Origin: Flavimobilis soli
GTDB lineage: Bacteria; Actinomycetota; Actinomycetes; Actinomycetales; Cellulomonadaceae
Direction: 5' to 3'
DNA: 64,000 nt
Assembly: GCF_002564025.1 (NCBI RefSeq)
Contig: NZ_PDJH01000001.1
Coordinates: 2,356,001-2,420,000 of the forward strand
The notes under the pieces were generated by a model. That model was not told the DNA's origin. It was given only the letters and a program-made list of their open reading frames with translations, and made no database searches. The translations under genes were made by a program, and so were the position numbers. Positions 32,600 through 41,962 of this stretch are shown here, piece after piece (positions within the stretch are counted from its first letter, which is position 1; every line of letters starts with the position of its first letter).

Positions 32600-33835
32600 G
32601 TGGCGGGCGAACCGGCAGGCGAGAAGACAGAGAAGGCCACACCGCAGCGGATGAAGAAGCTGCGCAAGGAAGGTGCCCTGCAGAAGTCGCAGGACCTCTC
32701 CGCGTGGCTCGGCGTCGGTGCCGCCGCGATCATGATGCCGATGGCCATCGCCAACGGGAAGCGGGCAGGGGAGGACCAGTTCCGCGCCCTCGGCGACATC
32801 GTCGCCGACCCGACCGCGGACCGCGCGGTCCGTTTTCTCTCCGACGGGCTCGGCACCGTCCTCGTGACGCTCCTGCCCGTCCTCGCCGTCGTCGTCGTGA
32901 CCGCGATCGTCGCGAACGTCGCGCAGGGCGGCCTGCACATCGCGACGAAGAAGCTCAAGCCGACCTTCAAGCAGTTCAACCTCGTCAAGGGCCTCAAGAA
33001 GACGTTCGGCACCCAGGCGCTGTGGCAGGGGGTCAAGGCGCTGCTCAAGACCGTCGTCATCGGCGTCGTGCTCTACACCGCGATCCAGGGGCTCGTGCCC
33101 GTCCTCATGTCGGCCGGCGGGCTGTCGCTCTCGACGATCATCGGCATCGGCAGCGGTGGTGTGAAGAAGCTCGTCGTGTGGGCCGTCGCCGCCGGCCTGC
33201 TCCTGGCCGCAGCCGACCTCTTCGTCGTCATGAAGCGCAACCGCAAGCAGACGCGCATGACGAAGAAGGAGATCAGCGACGAGAACAAGCAGGCCGAGGG
33301 CGACCCGCACATCAAGGGCCAGCGCCGCGCGCGGCAGATGGCGATGAGCCGCAACCGCATGATCGCGAACGTCGCCGACGCCGACGTCGTCGTCGTCAAC
33401 CCGACGCACGTCGCCGTCGCGCTCAAGTACACGCCCGGGCAGGGCGCGCCCAAGGTCGTCGCGACCGGCCAGGGCGCGGTCGCCGCCCGCATCCGTGAGA
33501 AGGCGACCGAGCACCGTGTCCCGATGGTCCATGACATCCCGTTGGCCCGGGCTATTCATGCAATGTGCAAAGTGGACGATGAGATCCCCGAGGAGCTGTT
33601 CACCGCGGTCGCGCAGGTGCTCGCGTTCGTCATGGCGCTCAAGCGTCGCGGCGCCTCGGCAGGCCAGCACACGATGGCCACGCCGACGCCCGTGCCGCCC
33701 ACGCCGACGGCCGCGGAGCGTGCACGACGGCGGCGCGCGGCCCGGGCAGCGGCTCGCGCGAGTGCGCAGCCACCGGGCGGCGAGAACGGTTCGAGCGGGA
33801 CGCACGAGGCGATGACGGGACGGGAGACTCGATGA
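32600..33835 (+). CDS. flhB: Flagellar export switch protein FlhB
   Basis: FlhB controls substrate class switching with FliK. At 411 residues it opens EKTEKATPQRMKKLRKEGALQKSQDL, has four membrane segments, and carries the autocleavage motif NPTH at residues 267-270 (VVVVNPTHVAVALKY). A C-terminal Ala/Arg-rich tail of about 60 residues after the conserved EIPEELFTAVAQVLAFV is longer than usual. The GTG start is one base after the fliR stop. Confidence 0.95.
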   Translation: MAGEPAGEKTEKATPQRMKKLRKEGALQKSQDLSAWLGVGAAAIMMPMAIANGKRAGEDQFRALGDIVADPTADRAVRFLSDGLGTVLVTLLPVLAVVVVTAIVANVAQGGLHIATKKLKPTFKQFNLVKGLKKTFGTQALWQGVKALLKTVVIGVVLYTAIQGLVPVLMSAGGLSLSTIIGIGSGGVKKLVVWAVAAGLLLAAADLFVVMKRNRKQTRMTKKEISDENKQAEGDPHIKGQRRARQMAMSRNRMIANVADADVVVVNPTHVAVALKYTPGQGAPKVVATGQGAVAARIREKATEHRVPMVHDIPLARAIHAMCKVDDEIPEELFTAVAQVLAFVMALKRRGASAGQHTMATPTPVPPTPTAAERARRRRAARAAARASAQPPGGENGSSGTHEAMTGRETR

Positions 33836-35892
33836 AGAAGGCTGGGCTCAGCAAGATGGCGGTGCCGATCGGCGTCGTCGGTGTCGTCCTGCTGCTCGTC
33901 GTACCGCTGCCCGCAGCGATGCTCGACATGCTCATCGTGGTCAACATCGCGCTCTCCCTCGTGATCCTGCTGACCGCGATGTACGTCAAGCGTCCTCTCG
34001 ACTTCTCGGTGTTCCCGTCGATCATCCTCATCGCGACGCTCTTCCGGCTCGGGCTCAACGTCGCGTCGACGCGCCTCGTGCTGCGCGACGCCTACGCCGG
34101 TGAGGTGATCCACGCGTTCGGCAGCTTCGTCGTCGGTGGTTCGCTCGTCATCGGCCTCGTGATCTTCATGATCCTCGTGGTCATCCAGTTCGTGGTCATC
34201 ACGAACGGTGCGGGCCGTGTCGCCGAGGTCGGCGCCCGGTTCACCCTCGACGCCATGCCCGGCAAGCAGATGGCGATCGACGCCGACCTCAACGCCGGCA
34301 TCCTCACCGAGGCCGAGGCGCGCAAGCGCCGCGCCGAGGTCACCGCCGAGGCCGACTTCTACGGCGCGATGGACGGTGGCTCCAAGTTCGTCAAGGGCGA
34401 CGCGATCGCCGGCATCGTCATCACGATCATCAACCTCGTCGGCGGCTTCATCATCGGCATGATGCAGCGCGGCATGTCCGCCGGCGAGGCGCTCGAGACG
34501 TACTCCCTGCTGACGGTCGGCGACGGCCTCGTCACGCAGATCCCCGCGCTCCTGCTGTCGGTGGCGACCGGCATCATCTGTACCCGCGCGAGCGCCGAGG
34601 ACGACCTCGGCACCGCCGCGTCGGGCCAGCTCCTGCAGTCCCGCACCGCCCTGACGATCGCCGGCGGCGCCGCGATCGTGTTCGCCCTCATCCCGGGCAT
34701 GCCGAAGCTGCCGTTCCTCGCCGTCGGCATCGTGATGCTGATCGCGTCGCAGAGGCTCAAGGCCAACGAGGCCAAGGCCGCGCTCGAGGCCGAGCAGGCC
34801 GCCGCGACCCAGCTCCCGGGCGCTCCCGCGAAGGACACGAACGAGCAGCTCATCGAGGAGATGCGCGTCCACGCCCTCGAGATCCACCTGTCTCCCGACC
34901 TCGTCGACCTCGTGCGCCCGGGCGCCTCTGACGACCTCCTCGGCCGCATCCGTTCCCTGCGCCGCAAGATCGCGCTCGACCTCGGCATCGTCGTGCCGCC
35001 CGTGCGCACGCGCGACTCGGTCGAGCTCGCGCACGCGACGTACGCCGTGCGCGTCGCCGGCGTCGAGGTCGCCCGCGGCTCCCTGCCGCCCGGCCGCGTC
35101 CTCGCGCTCGGCGACGACCTGTCCTCCCTCCCCGGCGAGCAGGTCCGCGAGCCCGTGTTCGGCCTCGACGGCAAGTGGGTCCCGGCCGAGCTGCGCTTCG
35201 CCGCCGAGATGTCGGGCGCGACCGTCGTCGACCGCGTCTCCGTCCTCATCACGCACCTGTCGAACGTCGTCACGCAGAACGCCGACCGCCTCCTGTCCCG
35301 CGAGGACGTCCGCGTCCTGACCGAGGGCGTCAAGCAGGTCAACCCGTCGGTCGTCGAGGAGCTCATCCCCGGCGTGATGTCGCTCGGCGAGGTGCAGCGC
35401 GTCCTGCAGGGCCTGCTCGCCGAGGGCGTGGCGATCCGCGACCTGTCGCGCATCTACGAGGCGCTCACGCTGCGCGCGAAGGTGTCCCCGGACCCGGAGG
35501 GCCTCGTCGAGGCCGCGCGCCGCGAGCTCGGCCCCTCGATCACCGCGAGCCACGCCCGCAACAACGTGCTGCGCGTCATCACGCTCGACCCCGTCCTCGA
35601 GCACTCCCTCCTCGAGGGTCTGCGCCCGGGGGAGGGCGGCACGCAGCTGTCGATCGACGTCCCGCGCGCCGAGGCGATGCTCGTCTCCTACCAGCAGGTG
35701 CGCTCGCAGTCCGAGGGTCGCGGCGAGCACCCCGTGCTCGTGTGCGCGCCCGCGATCCGTCCCGCGCTGCACCGCCTGATCGCGGGCCAGGTCGGCCCGG
35801 CGACCGTGCTGTCGTACACCGAGGTGACGGGCTCCGGCATCCAGATCGAGACGGTGGGGGTGGTCCGCGATGTCGCGGCAGTTGCTGCTTGA
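33832..35892 (+). CDS. flhA: Flagellar export gate protein FlhA
   Basis: The largest gate component, with a nonameric cytoplasmic ring that docks chaperone-substrate complexes. The 686-residue product has seven or eight N-terminal membrane helices up to about residue 310 and the hallmark GAGRVAEVGARFTLDAMPGKQMAIDADLNAG, then the cytoplasmic domain with PGVMSLGEVQRVLQGLLAEGVAIRDL and a C-terminus ending QIETVGVVRDVAAVAA. It overlaps flhB by four bases and the flhF-like gene by 23. Confidence 0.97.
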   Translation: MKKAGLSKMAVPIGVVGVVLLLVVPLPAAMLDMLIVVNIALSLVILLTAMYVKRPLDFSVFPSIILIATLFRLGLNVASTRLVLRDAYAGEVIHAFGSFVVGGSLVIGLVIFMILVVIQFVVITNGAGRVAEVGARFTLDAMPGKQMAIDADLNAGILTEAEARKRRAEVTAEADFYGAMDGGSKFVKGDAIAGIVITIINLVGGFIIGMMQRGMSAGEALETYSLLTVGDGLVTQIPALLLSVATGIICTRASAEDDLGTAASGQLLQSRTALTIAGGAAIVFALIPGMPKLPFLAVGIVMLIASQRLKANEAKAALEAEQAAATQLPGAPAKDTNEQLIEEMRVHALEIHLSPDLVDLVRPGASDDLLGRIRSLRRKIALDLGIVVPPVRTRDSVELAHATYAVRVAGVEVARGSLPPGRVLALGDDLSSLPGEQVREPVFGLDGKWVPAELRFAAEMSGATVVDRVSVLITHLSNVVTQNADRLLSREDVRVLTEGVKQVNPSVVEELIPGVMSLGEVQRVLQGLLAEGVAIRDLSRIYEALTLRAKVSPDPEGLVEAARRELGPSITASHARNNVLRVITLDPVLEHSLLEGLRPGEGGTQLSIDVPRAEAMLVSYQQVRSQSEGRGEHPVLVCAPAIRPALHRLIAGQVGPATVLSYTEVTGSGIQIETVGVVRDVAAVAA

Positions 35893-37177
35893 CGGACCTG
35901 ACCTCGAGGACCTCATGGCGCGCGTGCGCCGTGAGCACGGTCCGACGGCGCGCATCGTCAAGGCCGAGCGCGTCCGCTCGGGCGGCATCGGCGGGTTCTT
36001 CGCGCGAGAGTACTTCGAGGTCACAGTCGACGTGCCGGACCCGAGCGGGGTCGACCCGCGGACGACGGCACGGGTGCCCGAGGTGCCGCGGCCGCGCGTG
36101 CGCGGCATCGCCGACCTGCTCGACGCTGCCGACGACGCGGAGCGCGGCGCGGTCGAGCGGTCCGCCACCGGCGCACAGGCCCACCGCCCCGTCGACGGCC
36201 CTGCGCTCTCGACGACGGGCGAGACGTTCGCGTCCGTCCTCGACTCGGTGCGCAGCCTCGCTGTCGGCACCGGGGTCGTGAGCGAGCCCGAAGGATTCGT
36301 GCCCGCCCGCCCGCGCACCGTCAGCCGCGACGACGTCGTGCTGACCAGGGCGTCGGACGCGCCGACCGCTCGTGCCGCAGGAGACGGCCGCGACGAGCGC
36401 ACCGACGTGCGCCAGGAGGCGTTCCGCCTCGACCCGGACGCACCCGAGGTCGTCCCCGCCACCGCGGTGGGCACCGCGAAGGCGTCCGTCGTGACGCGCA
36501 GCAGCGGCTCGACCGTGACCGAGCTGCTCGACGTCGGCGTGCCGATCGAGCTCCTGCGCGAGGTTGCGGGGCACGTCGACGCGGCCCCCGGGCTGCGCCT
36601 GCCGCTCTCCGAGATCTTCATGCACGTGCCGCGCGCCCCGCGGCCCCTGCGCAAGCCGGGCGCGATCGTCGTCGTCGCGGGTGCCGGCCAGCTCGCGGTC
36701 GACGCCGCGCGCGTCATCGCACGCAGGCTCGGCATCACCGAGGCGGACGTCGCTCTCGCGGGCGACTTCACCGTCGAGCACGGCGCAGGGCGCTGGGTCA
36801 TCAGCGCGGCAGCGGCGCGCAAGCTCGCGACGGACGCAGGACGCGCCGGGCTGCCGCTCGTCGTCGCGCTGTGCGTGAGCTCCGAGCGCTATGCGCGCGC
36901 CGAGGCCGCGGACTTCCTCGAGGACCTCGACGCCGACCAGCTGTGGGCGGCCGTCGAGGCGGACCGCTCCGCGAAGGACACGACCCGGTGGCTGAAGGCC
37001 GTGGGGCGCCAGCTCGAGTTCGACGCGCTCGCGGTCTCCAAGGTCGCCGAGTCGTCGTCACCTGCCCAGGTGCTCTCCTACGGCGTCCCGGTCGGCTTCC
37101 TCGACGGCCTGCCCGCGTCCGCGCCCGTGTGGGCGGCGACGCTCGCGGAGCACCTCGAGGACGCGGTCTGGGACTGA
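35870..37177 (+). CDS. FlhF-like protein with a degenerate GTPase site
   Basis: The N-terminus SRQLLLDGPDLEDLMARVRREHGPTARIVKAERVRSGGIGGFFAREYFEVTVDV matches the FlhF B-domain, and position directly after flhA is standard for flhF (SRP-type GTPase for flagellar number/placement). However, where FlhF has GPTGVGKTT, this protein has VVVAGAGQLAVDAAR (around residues 267-279): the P-loop Lys and Thr are missing, and no DTAGR or TKxD motif is clear. Residues 95-215 are variable. The product is 435 residues. The frame is intact and long, so this is an altered protein, not a pseudogene. It overlaps flhA by 23 bases. Confidence 0.8.
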   Translation: MSRQLLLDGPDLEDLMARVRREHGPTARIVKAERVRSGGIGGFFAREYFEVTVDVPDPSGVDPRTTARVPEVPRPRVRGIADLLDAADDAERGAVERSATGAQAHRPVDGPALSTTGETFASVLDSVRSLAVGTGVVSEPEGFVPARPRTVSRDDVVLTRASDAPTARAAGDGRDERTDVRQEAFRLDPDAPEVVPATAVGTAKASVVTRSSGSTVTELLDVGVPIELLREVAGHVDAAPGLRLPLSEIFMHVPRAPRPLRKPGAIVVVAGAGQLAVDAARVIARRLGITEADVALAGDFTVEHGAGRWVISAAAARKLATDAGRAGLPLVVALCVSSERYARAEAADFLEDLDADQLWAAVEADRSAKDTTRWLKAVGRQLEFDALAVSKVAESSSPAQVLSYGVPVGFLDGLPASAPVWAATLAEHLEDAVWD

Positions 37178-37205
37178 TGCGACGAGCGGACTGTAGGATC
37201 CAAGA

Positions 37206-37463
37206 ATGCTGGTGCTGAGCAGGAAGGTCGGGGAGCGGTTGCTCATCGGCGACGACATCGTCGTCACGATCCTCGACTCCCGAGGTGACGGGGTGCGTAT
37301 CGGTATCGACGCGCCCCGCTCCCTGAAGGTGCACCGCGCCGAGGTCATCGAAGCCGTCACGGCCGCCAACAAGGAGGCGCTCGCCGCCCCGGCGGTCAGC
37401 GAGGACCAGGTCCTCGACCTGCTGCCGCCCGCGCCGCGTCCAGCCACCCCGCCGCAGGACTGA
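37206..37463 (+). CDS. csrA: Carbon storage regulator CsrA
   Basis: CsrA is a dimeric RNA-binding translational regulator that recognises GGA in hairpin loops and ribosome sites. The 85-residue product opens MLVLSRKVGERLLIGDDIVVTIL with VRIGIDAPRSLKVHRAEV, all core strands intact including the RNA-contacting L4 and R44-type positions (LVLSRK and the HRAEV helix). A Pro-rich tail of about 20 residues resembles the extended CsrA of FliW-bearing species, where the C-terminus takes part in FliW binding. AGGA precedes the ATG by 8 bases. It is the last gene of the fliM-flhA block. Candidate targets lie before the flagellin, flgB, flbD and cheA genes. Confidence 0.95.
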   Translation: MLVLSRKVGERLLIGDDIVVTILDSRGDGVRIGIDAPRSLKVHRAEVIEAVTAANKEALAAPAVSEDQVLDLLPPAPRPATPPQD

Positions 37464-37510
37464 CACTCGCACCGGTTCGCCGAGATCACTCGGTTACCGC
37501 AGGTTCGCAA

Positions 37511-37539
37511 CTCATCTTTCTCACGTGCCGTCCGATAGG
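37511..37539 (+). promoter_or_regulatory. Sigma-28-type promoter for cheA-cheW-mcp
   Basis: CTCAT (37511-37515), 16 bases, CCGATAGG (37532-37539): the best match in the window. Confidence 0.8.
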
Positions 37540-37579
37540 TCGGCTGTCGGGCAGCGAGCCCGTCACGACGTGAGAAGGA

Positions 37580-37595
37580 GTGCCATGGACGGCGT
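37580..37595 (+). promoter_or_regulatory. Candidate CsrA hairpin over the cheA start codon
   Basis: GUGCC (37580-37584) can pair with GGCGU (37591-37595, two G-U pairs) leaving AUGGAC as hexaloop; the AUG is the cheA start itself. An AAGGAG ribosome site precedes it. Confidence 0.35.
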
Positions 37596-40011
37596 CGACG
37601 AGATCGTGCGCGAGTTCCTCATCGAGAGCTACGAGAACCTGGACCAGCTCGACCAGGACCTCATCGCCCTCGAGTCGAACCCCGGCTCGCGCGAGCTGCT
37701 CAGCTCCATCTTCCGCACGATCCACACGATCAAGGGCACGAGCGGGTTCCTCGCGTTCCACAAGCTCGAGTCCGTGACCCACGTCGGCGAGGGCCTCCTC
37801 GTCGAGCTGCGCGACGGCAAGCGCGAGATGGATCAGCCCACGACCGACGTCCTCCTCCTCATGGTGGACACGGTCCGGGCGATCCTCGCGCAGATCGACG
37901 CTGACGGGTCCGAGACGGGTGTCGAGACCGACGCCGTCGTCGCGCGCATCCAGGACATGCTCGACGCCGGACCCGGGGCCAAGCCCGCCGCTGCCGAGCC
38001 CGCCGCGCCGCCCGTCGCCGAGGAGCCCGTCGCCGAGGCGCCGGTCGCCGAGGAGCCCGCGCCCGCCGAGGCGGCCGCGCAGGACGCGGACGACACCGAG
38101 GACGACGAGCCCGAGGCCGTCACGGCGCCCGAGCCCGCCGCCGCGCCCCCGGCCAAGCCCGCCGTCGGCGCCCGCAAGGTCGTCAAGCGCGGCGGACGCG
38201 CCGCGACCGCGACAGCGACCGAGACCGAGGCGCCCGTCACGGGCGCCCCCGTGACCCCCGCGGGCAACAAGCAGGTCGCCCGCACGTCCGAGGCGGCCCC
38301 CCAGCGCGGCTCGACCGCCGAGACCTCGATCCGCGTCGACGTCGACCTGCTCGACGAGCTGATGCGTCAGGTCGGCGAGCTCGTGCTCGTGCGCAACCAG
38401 ATCGCCCAGATCACCGGTCTCGACGCCAACCCCGAGCTGACCCGCTCCTCGCAGCGCCTCTCGCTCATCGCCACCGAGCTGCAGGAGGGCGTCATGAAGA
38501 CGCGCATGCAGCCCATCGACCACGTGTGGAACAAGATGCCGCGCGTCGTCCGCGACCTCGCGGCGTCGCTCAAGAAGAGCGTCGACCTCGAGATGATCGG
38601 TGGGGAGACCGAGCTCGACCGCTCCCTCCTCGAGTCGGTCAAGGACCCGCTGACGCACCTCGTGCGCAACGCCGTCGACCACGGCATCGAGGACCCGGCC
38701 GGCCGCCGCGCCGCGGGCAAGCCCGAGAACGGCGTCCTGACGCTGCGCGCGTACCACGCGGGTGGCCAGGTCATCGTCGAGGTGCGCGACGACGGCAAGG
38801 GCATCGACCCCGAGGCCGTCGCCGCCAAGGCGCTCGAGCGCGGTCTGAAGACCGTCGAGCAGCTCGACGCGATGAGCATCAACGAGATCCAGTCGCTCGT
38901 CTTCCTCCCCGGCTTCTCGACCGCGTCGACCGTCACGAACGTGTCGGGCCGCGGCGTCGGCATGGACGTCGTCCGCTCGAACATCGAGGCGATCGGCGGC
39001 CAGGTCGAGGTCGAGTCCGAGGTCGGGGCCGGCACGGTCTGGCGCCTGCGCATCCCGCTCACGCTCGCGATCATGCCTGCCCTCACCGTCGCGTCGGGCA
39101 CCGAGATCTACGCGATCCCGCAGGTCAACCTCCTCGAGCTCGTCGCGCTCGACACCGAGCGCACCGCCGAGGCGATCGAGCACGTCGGCAACTCCGAGGT
39201 CTACCGCCTGCGCGGCGACCTGCTGCCGCTCGTGCGCCTGACCGACGTGCTGCGCTCGCCGTCGAAGGCGGACGGCTCGATGGTCATCGCCGTCCTGCGC
39301 GCCGACAACCAGCGCTTCGGCCTCGTCGTCGACCGCGTCATGAACAACGAGGAGATCGTGGTCAAGCCGCTCGCCTCGCAGCTCAAGAGCGTCGGCACCT
39401 ACGCGGGCGCGACCCTCATGGGCGACGGTCGCGTGGCCCTCATCCTCGACGTCCAGGCGATCGCACGTCGCAGCCTCGCCGGTGAGTCGGCGGACATGGC
39501 CGTCTCCCGCGACAAGGTCGACACGGCCGCGGTCGCGTCCGACGGGCAGGACCTCCTCATCGTCGCGATCGACGAGTCGCGCCGCGCCGCCGTCCCGCTC
39601 TCCGCGGTCACGCGGCTCGAGCAGATCGACGCCACGCGCATCGAGCAGCTCGGCAACCGCGAGGTGCTGCAGTACCGCGGCGAGATCCTCCCGGTCGTCC
39701 GCCTCGACTCGCTCCTGGGCGGCTCGGGCATCCCGCGCGAGGGCCTCCTCGACGTCGTGGTGTTCAGCCGCGGCCAGCGCTCGGTCGCGCTCGTGGTCGG
39801 CGAGATCCTCGAGATCGTCAACGACCGCGGCGCGGAGCGTCGTCCCGCCGACTCGTACGGGCTCGAGCAGCTCGTCGTGCTCGCGGGCAAGGTCACGGAG
39901 CTCGTCGACCTGCCGCTCGTCCTGCAGACGGGCGACCCCGAATACTTCAACGACGTCGTCGTCGAGCCTGACGGCGCGTCCCTCATCGAGGCTCGGACGG
40001 TGAACGCCTGA
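37585..40011 (+). CDS. cheA: Chemotaxis histidine kinase CheA
   Basis: CheA phosphorylates CheY and CheB in response to receptor state. The 808-residue product has an N-terminal HPt domain with phospho-acceptor His47 (IFRTIHTIKGTSGFLAF), then a 130-residue Ala/Pro/Glu linker (about 130-260) in place of a recognisable P2 domain, the dimerisation domain (IRVDVDLLDELMRQVGELVLVRNQ), the ATPase with LVRNAVDHGIEDPAGRR and GRGVGMDVVR, and two consecutive CheW-like modules (about 490-640 and 650-790). Most CheA proteins have one. The ATG at 37585 follows AGAAGGAG; an ATG at 37525 would lie within the promoter. cheW follows with a one-base overlap. Confidence 0.95.
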   Translation: MDGVDEIVREFLIESYENLDQLDQDLIALESNPGSRELLSSIFRTIHTIKGTSGFLAFHKLESVTHVGEGLLVELRDGKREMDQPTTDVLLLMVDTVRAILAQIDADGSETGVETDAVVARIQDMLDAGPGAKPAAAEPAAPPVAEEPVAEAPVAEEPAPAEAAAQDADDTEDDEPEAVTAPEPAAAPPAKPAVGARKVVKRGGRAATATATETEAPVTGAPVTPAGNKQVARTSEAAPQRGSTAETSIRVDVDLLDELMRQVGELVLVRNQIAQITGLDANPELTRSSQRLSLIATELQEGVMKTRMQPIDHVWNKMPRVVRDLAASLKKSVDLEMIGGETELDRSLLESVKDPLTHLVRNAVDHGIEDPAGRRAAGKPENGVLTLRAYHAGGQVIVEVRDDGKGIDPEAVAAKALERGLKTVEQLDAMSINEIQSLVFLPGFSTASTVTNVSGRGVGMDVVRSNIEAIGGQVEVESEVGAGTVWRLRIPLTLAIMPALTVASGTEIYAIPQVNLLELVALDTERTAEAIEHVGNSEVYRLRGDLLPLVRLTDVLRSPSKADGSMVIAVLRADNQRFGLVVDRVMNNEEIVVKPLASQLKSVGTYAGATLMGDGRVALILDVQAIARRSLAGESADMAVSRDKVDTAAVASDGQDLLIVAIDESRRAAVPLSAVTRLEQIDATRIEQLGNREVLQYRGEILPVVRLDSLLGGSGIPREGLLDVVVFSRGQRSVALVVGEILEIVNDRGAERRPADSYGLEQLVVLAGKVTELVDLPLVLQTGDPEYFNDVVVEPDGASLIEARTVNA

Positions 40012-40445
40012 TGGCTACCCAGCACGTCACCTTCATGATCGACGGCGCGACGTACGGCGTTCCCGTCATGCACGTCCAGGAGACCCTGGGCCACCAGGCG
40101 CACACGCACGTGCCGCTCGCCCCGAAGGGCGTCGCGGGTCTCGTGAACCTCCGCGGACAGGTGGTCCTCACGGTCGACCTGCGCCCTCTCCTCCGGCTCG
40201 ACCCACTGCCTGAGGGCAGCGAGCCGATGATGGTCGTCGTCGAGGTCGACGGGGAGGCCGTGGCGCTCCTCGTCGACACCGTCGGGGAGGTGCTCGAGGT
40301 GGATGACGCCCAGTTCGAGCCGGTGCCCGACACGCTCCACCCCGCCGTCCGCGACCTCGTGGTCGGCGTCTACAAGCTCGAGCGCACCCTGCTGCTCGCC
40401 CTGGACATCAGGGCTGCGGCGACGCTCAAGGAACAGAAGTCCTGA
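40011..40445 (+). CDS. cheW: Chemotaxis coupling protein CheW
   Basis: CheW bridges receptors and CheA. The 144-residue product has a CheW fold: [74 protein letters not shown]. It overlaps the cheA stop by one base and precedes an mcp, giving a minimal signalling complex in one transcript. Confidence 0.95.
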   Translation: MATQHVTFMIDGATYGVPVMHVQETLGHQAHTHVPLAPKGVAGLVNLRGQVVLTVDLRPLLRLDPLPEGSEPMMVVVEVDGEAVALLVDTVGEVLEVDDAQFEPVPDTLHPAVRDLVVGVYKLERTLLLALDIRAAATLKEQKS

Positions 40446-40459
40446 GGAGAAGAGTCACC

Positions 40460-41704
40460 ATGAGCACTGGCTCGCACACCACCGCCACCCGCCCGACGGT
40501 CGCCCGCACGTCGTCCCCCGCCGCCCACGGCAACGCGGCGCGCAACGACGTCGCTGCTGCTCCGGTCAAGCTGAGCAGCATCCGCAGGCAGTTCGTCGCC
40601 ATGCTCGCAGGGTCGATGGCCCTCGCCCTCATCGTGACGGGCGTGAGCGTGTTCTACCTGGTCCAGGCCGACAGCCAGACGGGCATCATCGTCGTGGTCG
40701 CGGTCGCCGTCGTCTGCGGGCTCGTCCAGTGGGTCCAGGCGACGCGCACGGCGAGCGGTCTGCGCCGGTCGGTCGCCGGCCTGCGTGCTGCGCTCGGCGC
40801 GGTCGCGCAGGGCGACTTTACGGTGCCGGCTCCTGTCTACCGGCTCGACGAGCTCGGTCAGGCGGCCCAGGACCTCAACATCGCTCGCGAGTCGCTCGCG
40901 AACCTGATCGCGAACGTCGACGCGCAGGCCGGGACGCTCGGTGGCTCCGTGTCGGCCCTGACGGCGAGCGCGACCGCGGTCACGTCGGGCGTCCAGGAGA
41001 CGTCCGCTCAGGCTGGCGTCGTCGCCGCTGCGGCGGAGCAGGTCTCACGCAACGTCGAGGCCGCTGCCGCCGGGGCTGAGGAGATGGGGGCGTCGATCCG
41101 TGAGATCGCGCAGAACGCCTCCGAGGCCGCGCGGGTCGCGCAGCAGGCGACGACCGTCGCGGCCACGACGACCGAGACGGTGTCCCGTCTGGGCGAGTCG
41201 AGCCAGGAGATCGGTGCGGTCGTCCGCGCGATCACGGGCGTCGCCGAGCAGACGAACCTCCTCGCGCTCAACGCGACGATCGAGGCCGCCCGCGCCGGCG
41301 AGGCCGGCAAGGGCTTCGCCGTCGTCGCGAGCGAGGTCAAGGACCTCGCCCAGGAGACGGCCCGTGCGACCGAGGACATCGCCCGCAAGGTCGAGGCGAT
41401 CCAGAACGACACGGCCCAGGCTGTCGCGGCGATCGAGGAGATCTCCGGGATCATCGCGTCGATCAACGACTACCAGCTCACGATCGCGTCCGCGGTCGAG
41501 GAGCAGACGGCGACGACGAACGAGATGTCGCGCTCCGTCGCCGAGGCGGCGACCGGGTCGACCGAGATCGCGACGAACATCATCGGTGTCGCGTCGACCG
41601 CGAGCGCTGCCGAGACCGCCGCGCAGGAGGCCGGCTCGATCGTCGCTTCGCTCGGCGAGCTGACGGCCGCGCTGCGCAACGAGGTCGAGCACTTCACGCG
41701 CTGA
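40460..41704 (+). CDS. mcp: Methyl-accepting chemotaxis protein without an extracellular sensor
   Basis: A 414-residue receptor. Two hydrophobic segments (about 46-69 and 74-92) are separated by only about five residues, so there is no ligand-binding ectodomain. A HAMP-like linker ([32 protein letters not shown]) and a full signalling domain follow, with [37 protein letters not shown] and adaptation helices. It could sense membrane state, energy or temperature, or work in mixed arrays. It starts 14 bases after cheW. Confidence 0.92.
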   Translation: MSTGSHTTATRPTVARTSSPAAHGNAARNDVAAAPVKLSSIRRQFVAMLAGSMALALIVTGVSVFYLVQADSQTGIIVVVAVAVVCGLVQWVQATRTASGLRRSVAGLRAALGAVAQGDFTVPAPVYRLDELGQAAQDLNIARESLANLIANVDAQAGTLGGSVSALTASATAVTSGVQETSAQAGVVAAAAEQVSRNVEAAAAGAEEMGASIREIAQNASEAARVAQQATTVAATTTETVSRLGESSQEIGAVVRAITGVAEQTNLLALNATIEAARAGEAGKGFAVVASEVKDLAQETARATEDIARKVEAIQNDTAQAVAAIEEISGIIASINDYQLTIASAVEEQTATTNEMSRSVAEAATGSTEIATNIIGVASTASAAETAAQEAGSIVASLGELTAALRNEVEHFTR

Positions 41705-41717
41705 CCAGGTGTACCCG

Positions 41718-41759
41718 CGAAGGCGCGGGCCGGCCCGGGGAGGTCGGCCCGCGCCTTCG
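41718..41759 (+). terminator. Terminator after cheA-cheW-mcp
   Basis: A perfect 15-pair stem (41718-41732 with 41745-41759). Confidence 0.85.
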
Positions 41760-41831
41760 TCGTGCCTGCCTGGCGTGTCGGGAGAAGCCGCAGGTCAGGG
41801 CCACTAGCTGCGTGGTGAGCGACACACGATC

Positions 41832-41882
41832 GAATCGTTCCGGACGGGTGATCTGACTCATATCGCACGGCCCGCCACCGAT
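41832..41882 (+). promoter_or_regulatory. GAATCGTT site and sigma-28-type promoter for the binding-protein/mcp operon
   Basis: GAATCGTT at 41832-41839; CTCAT (41857-41861), 16 bases, CCGAT (41878-41882). Confidence 0.7.
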
Positions 41883-41962
41883 GAGACTGGTGGGACGTCT
41901 GTCCCGGATCATCGAGACGGATCCATGGCCTCGCCAGGGTTTCGACGAGGAGAAGAAGCACG

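Noticed and set aside
33556..36822. A 1088-codon open frame on the minus strand
   Set aside because: It runs opposite flhB, flhA and the flhF-like gene, which have clear homology; long antisense frames are expected at this GC content.
41885..41962. CsrA hairpin in the binding-protein leader
   Set aside because: GGA triplets are present, but they fall in stems (GGGAC/GTCCC) or unpaired without a consistent loop.
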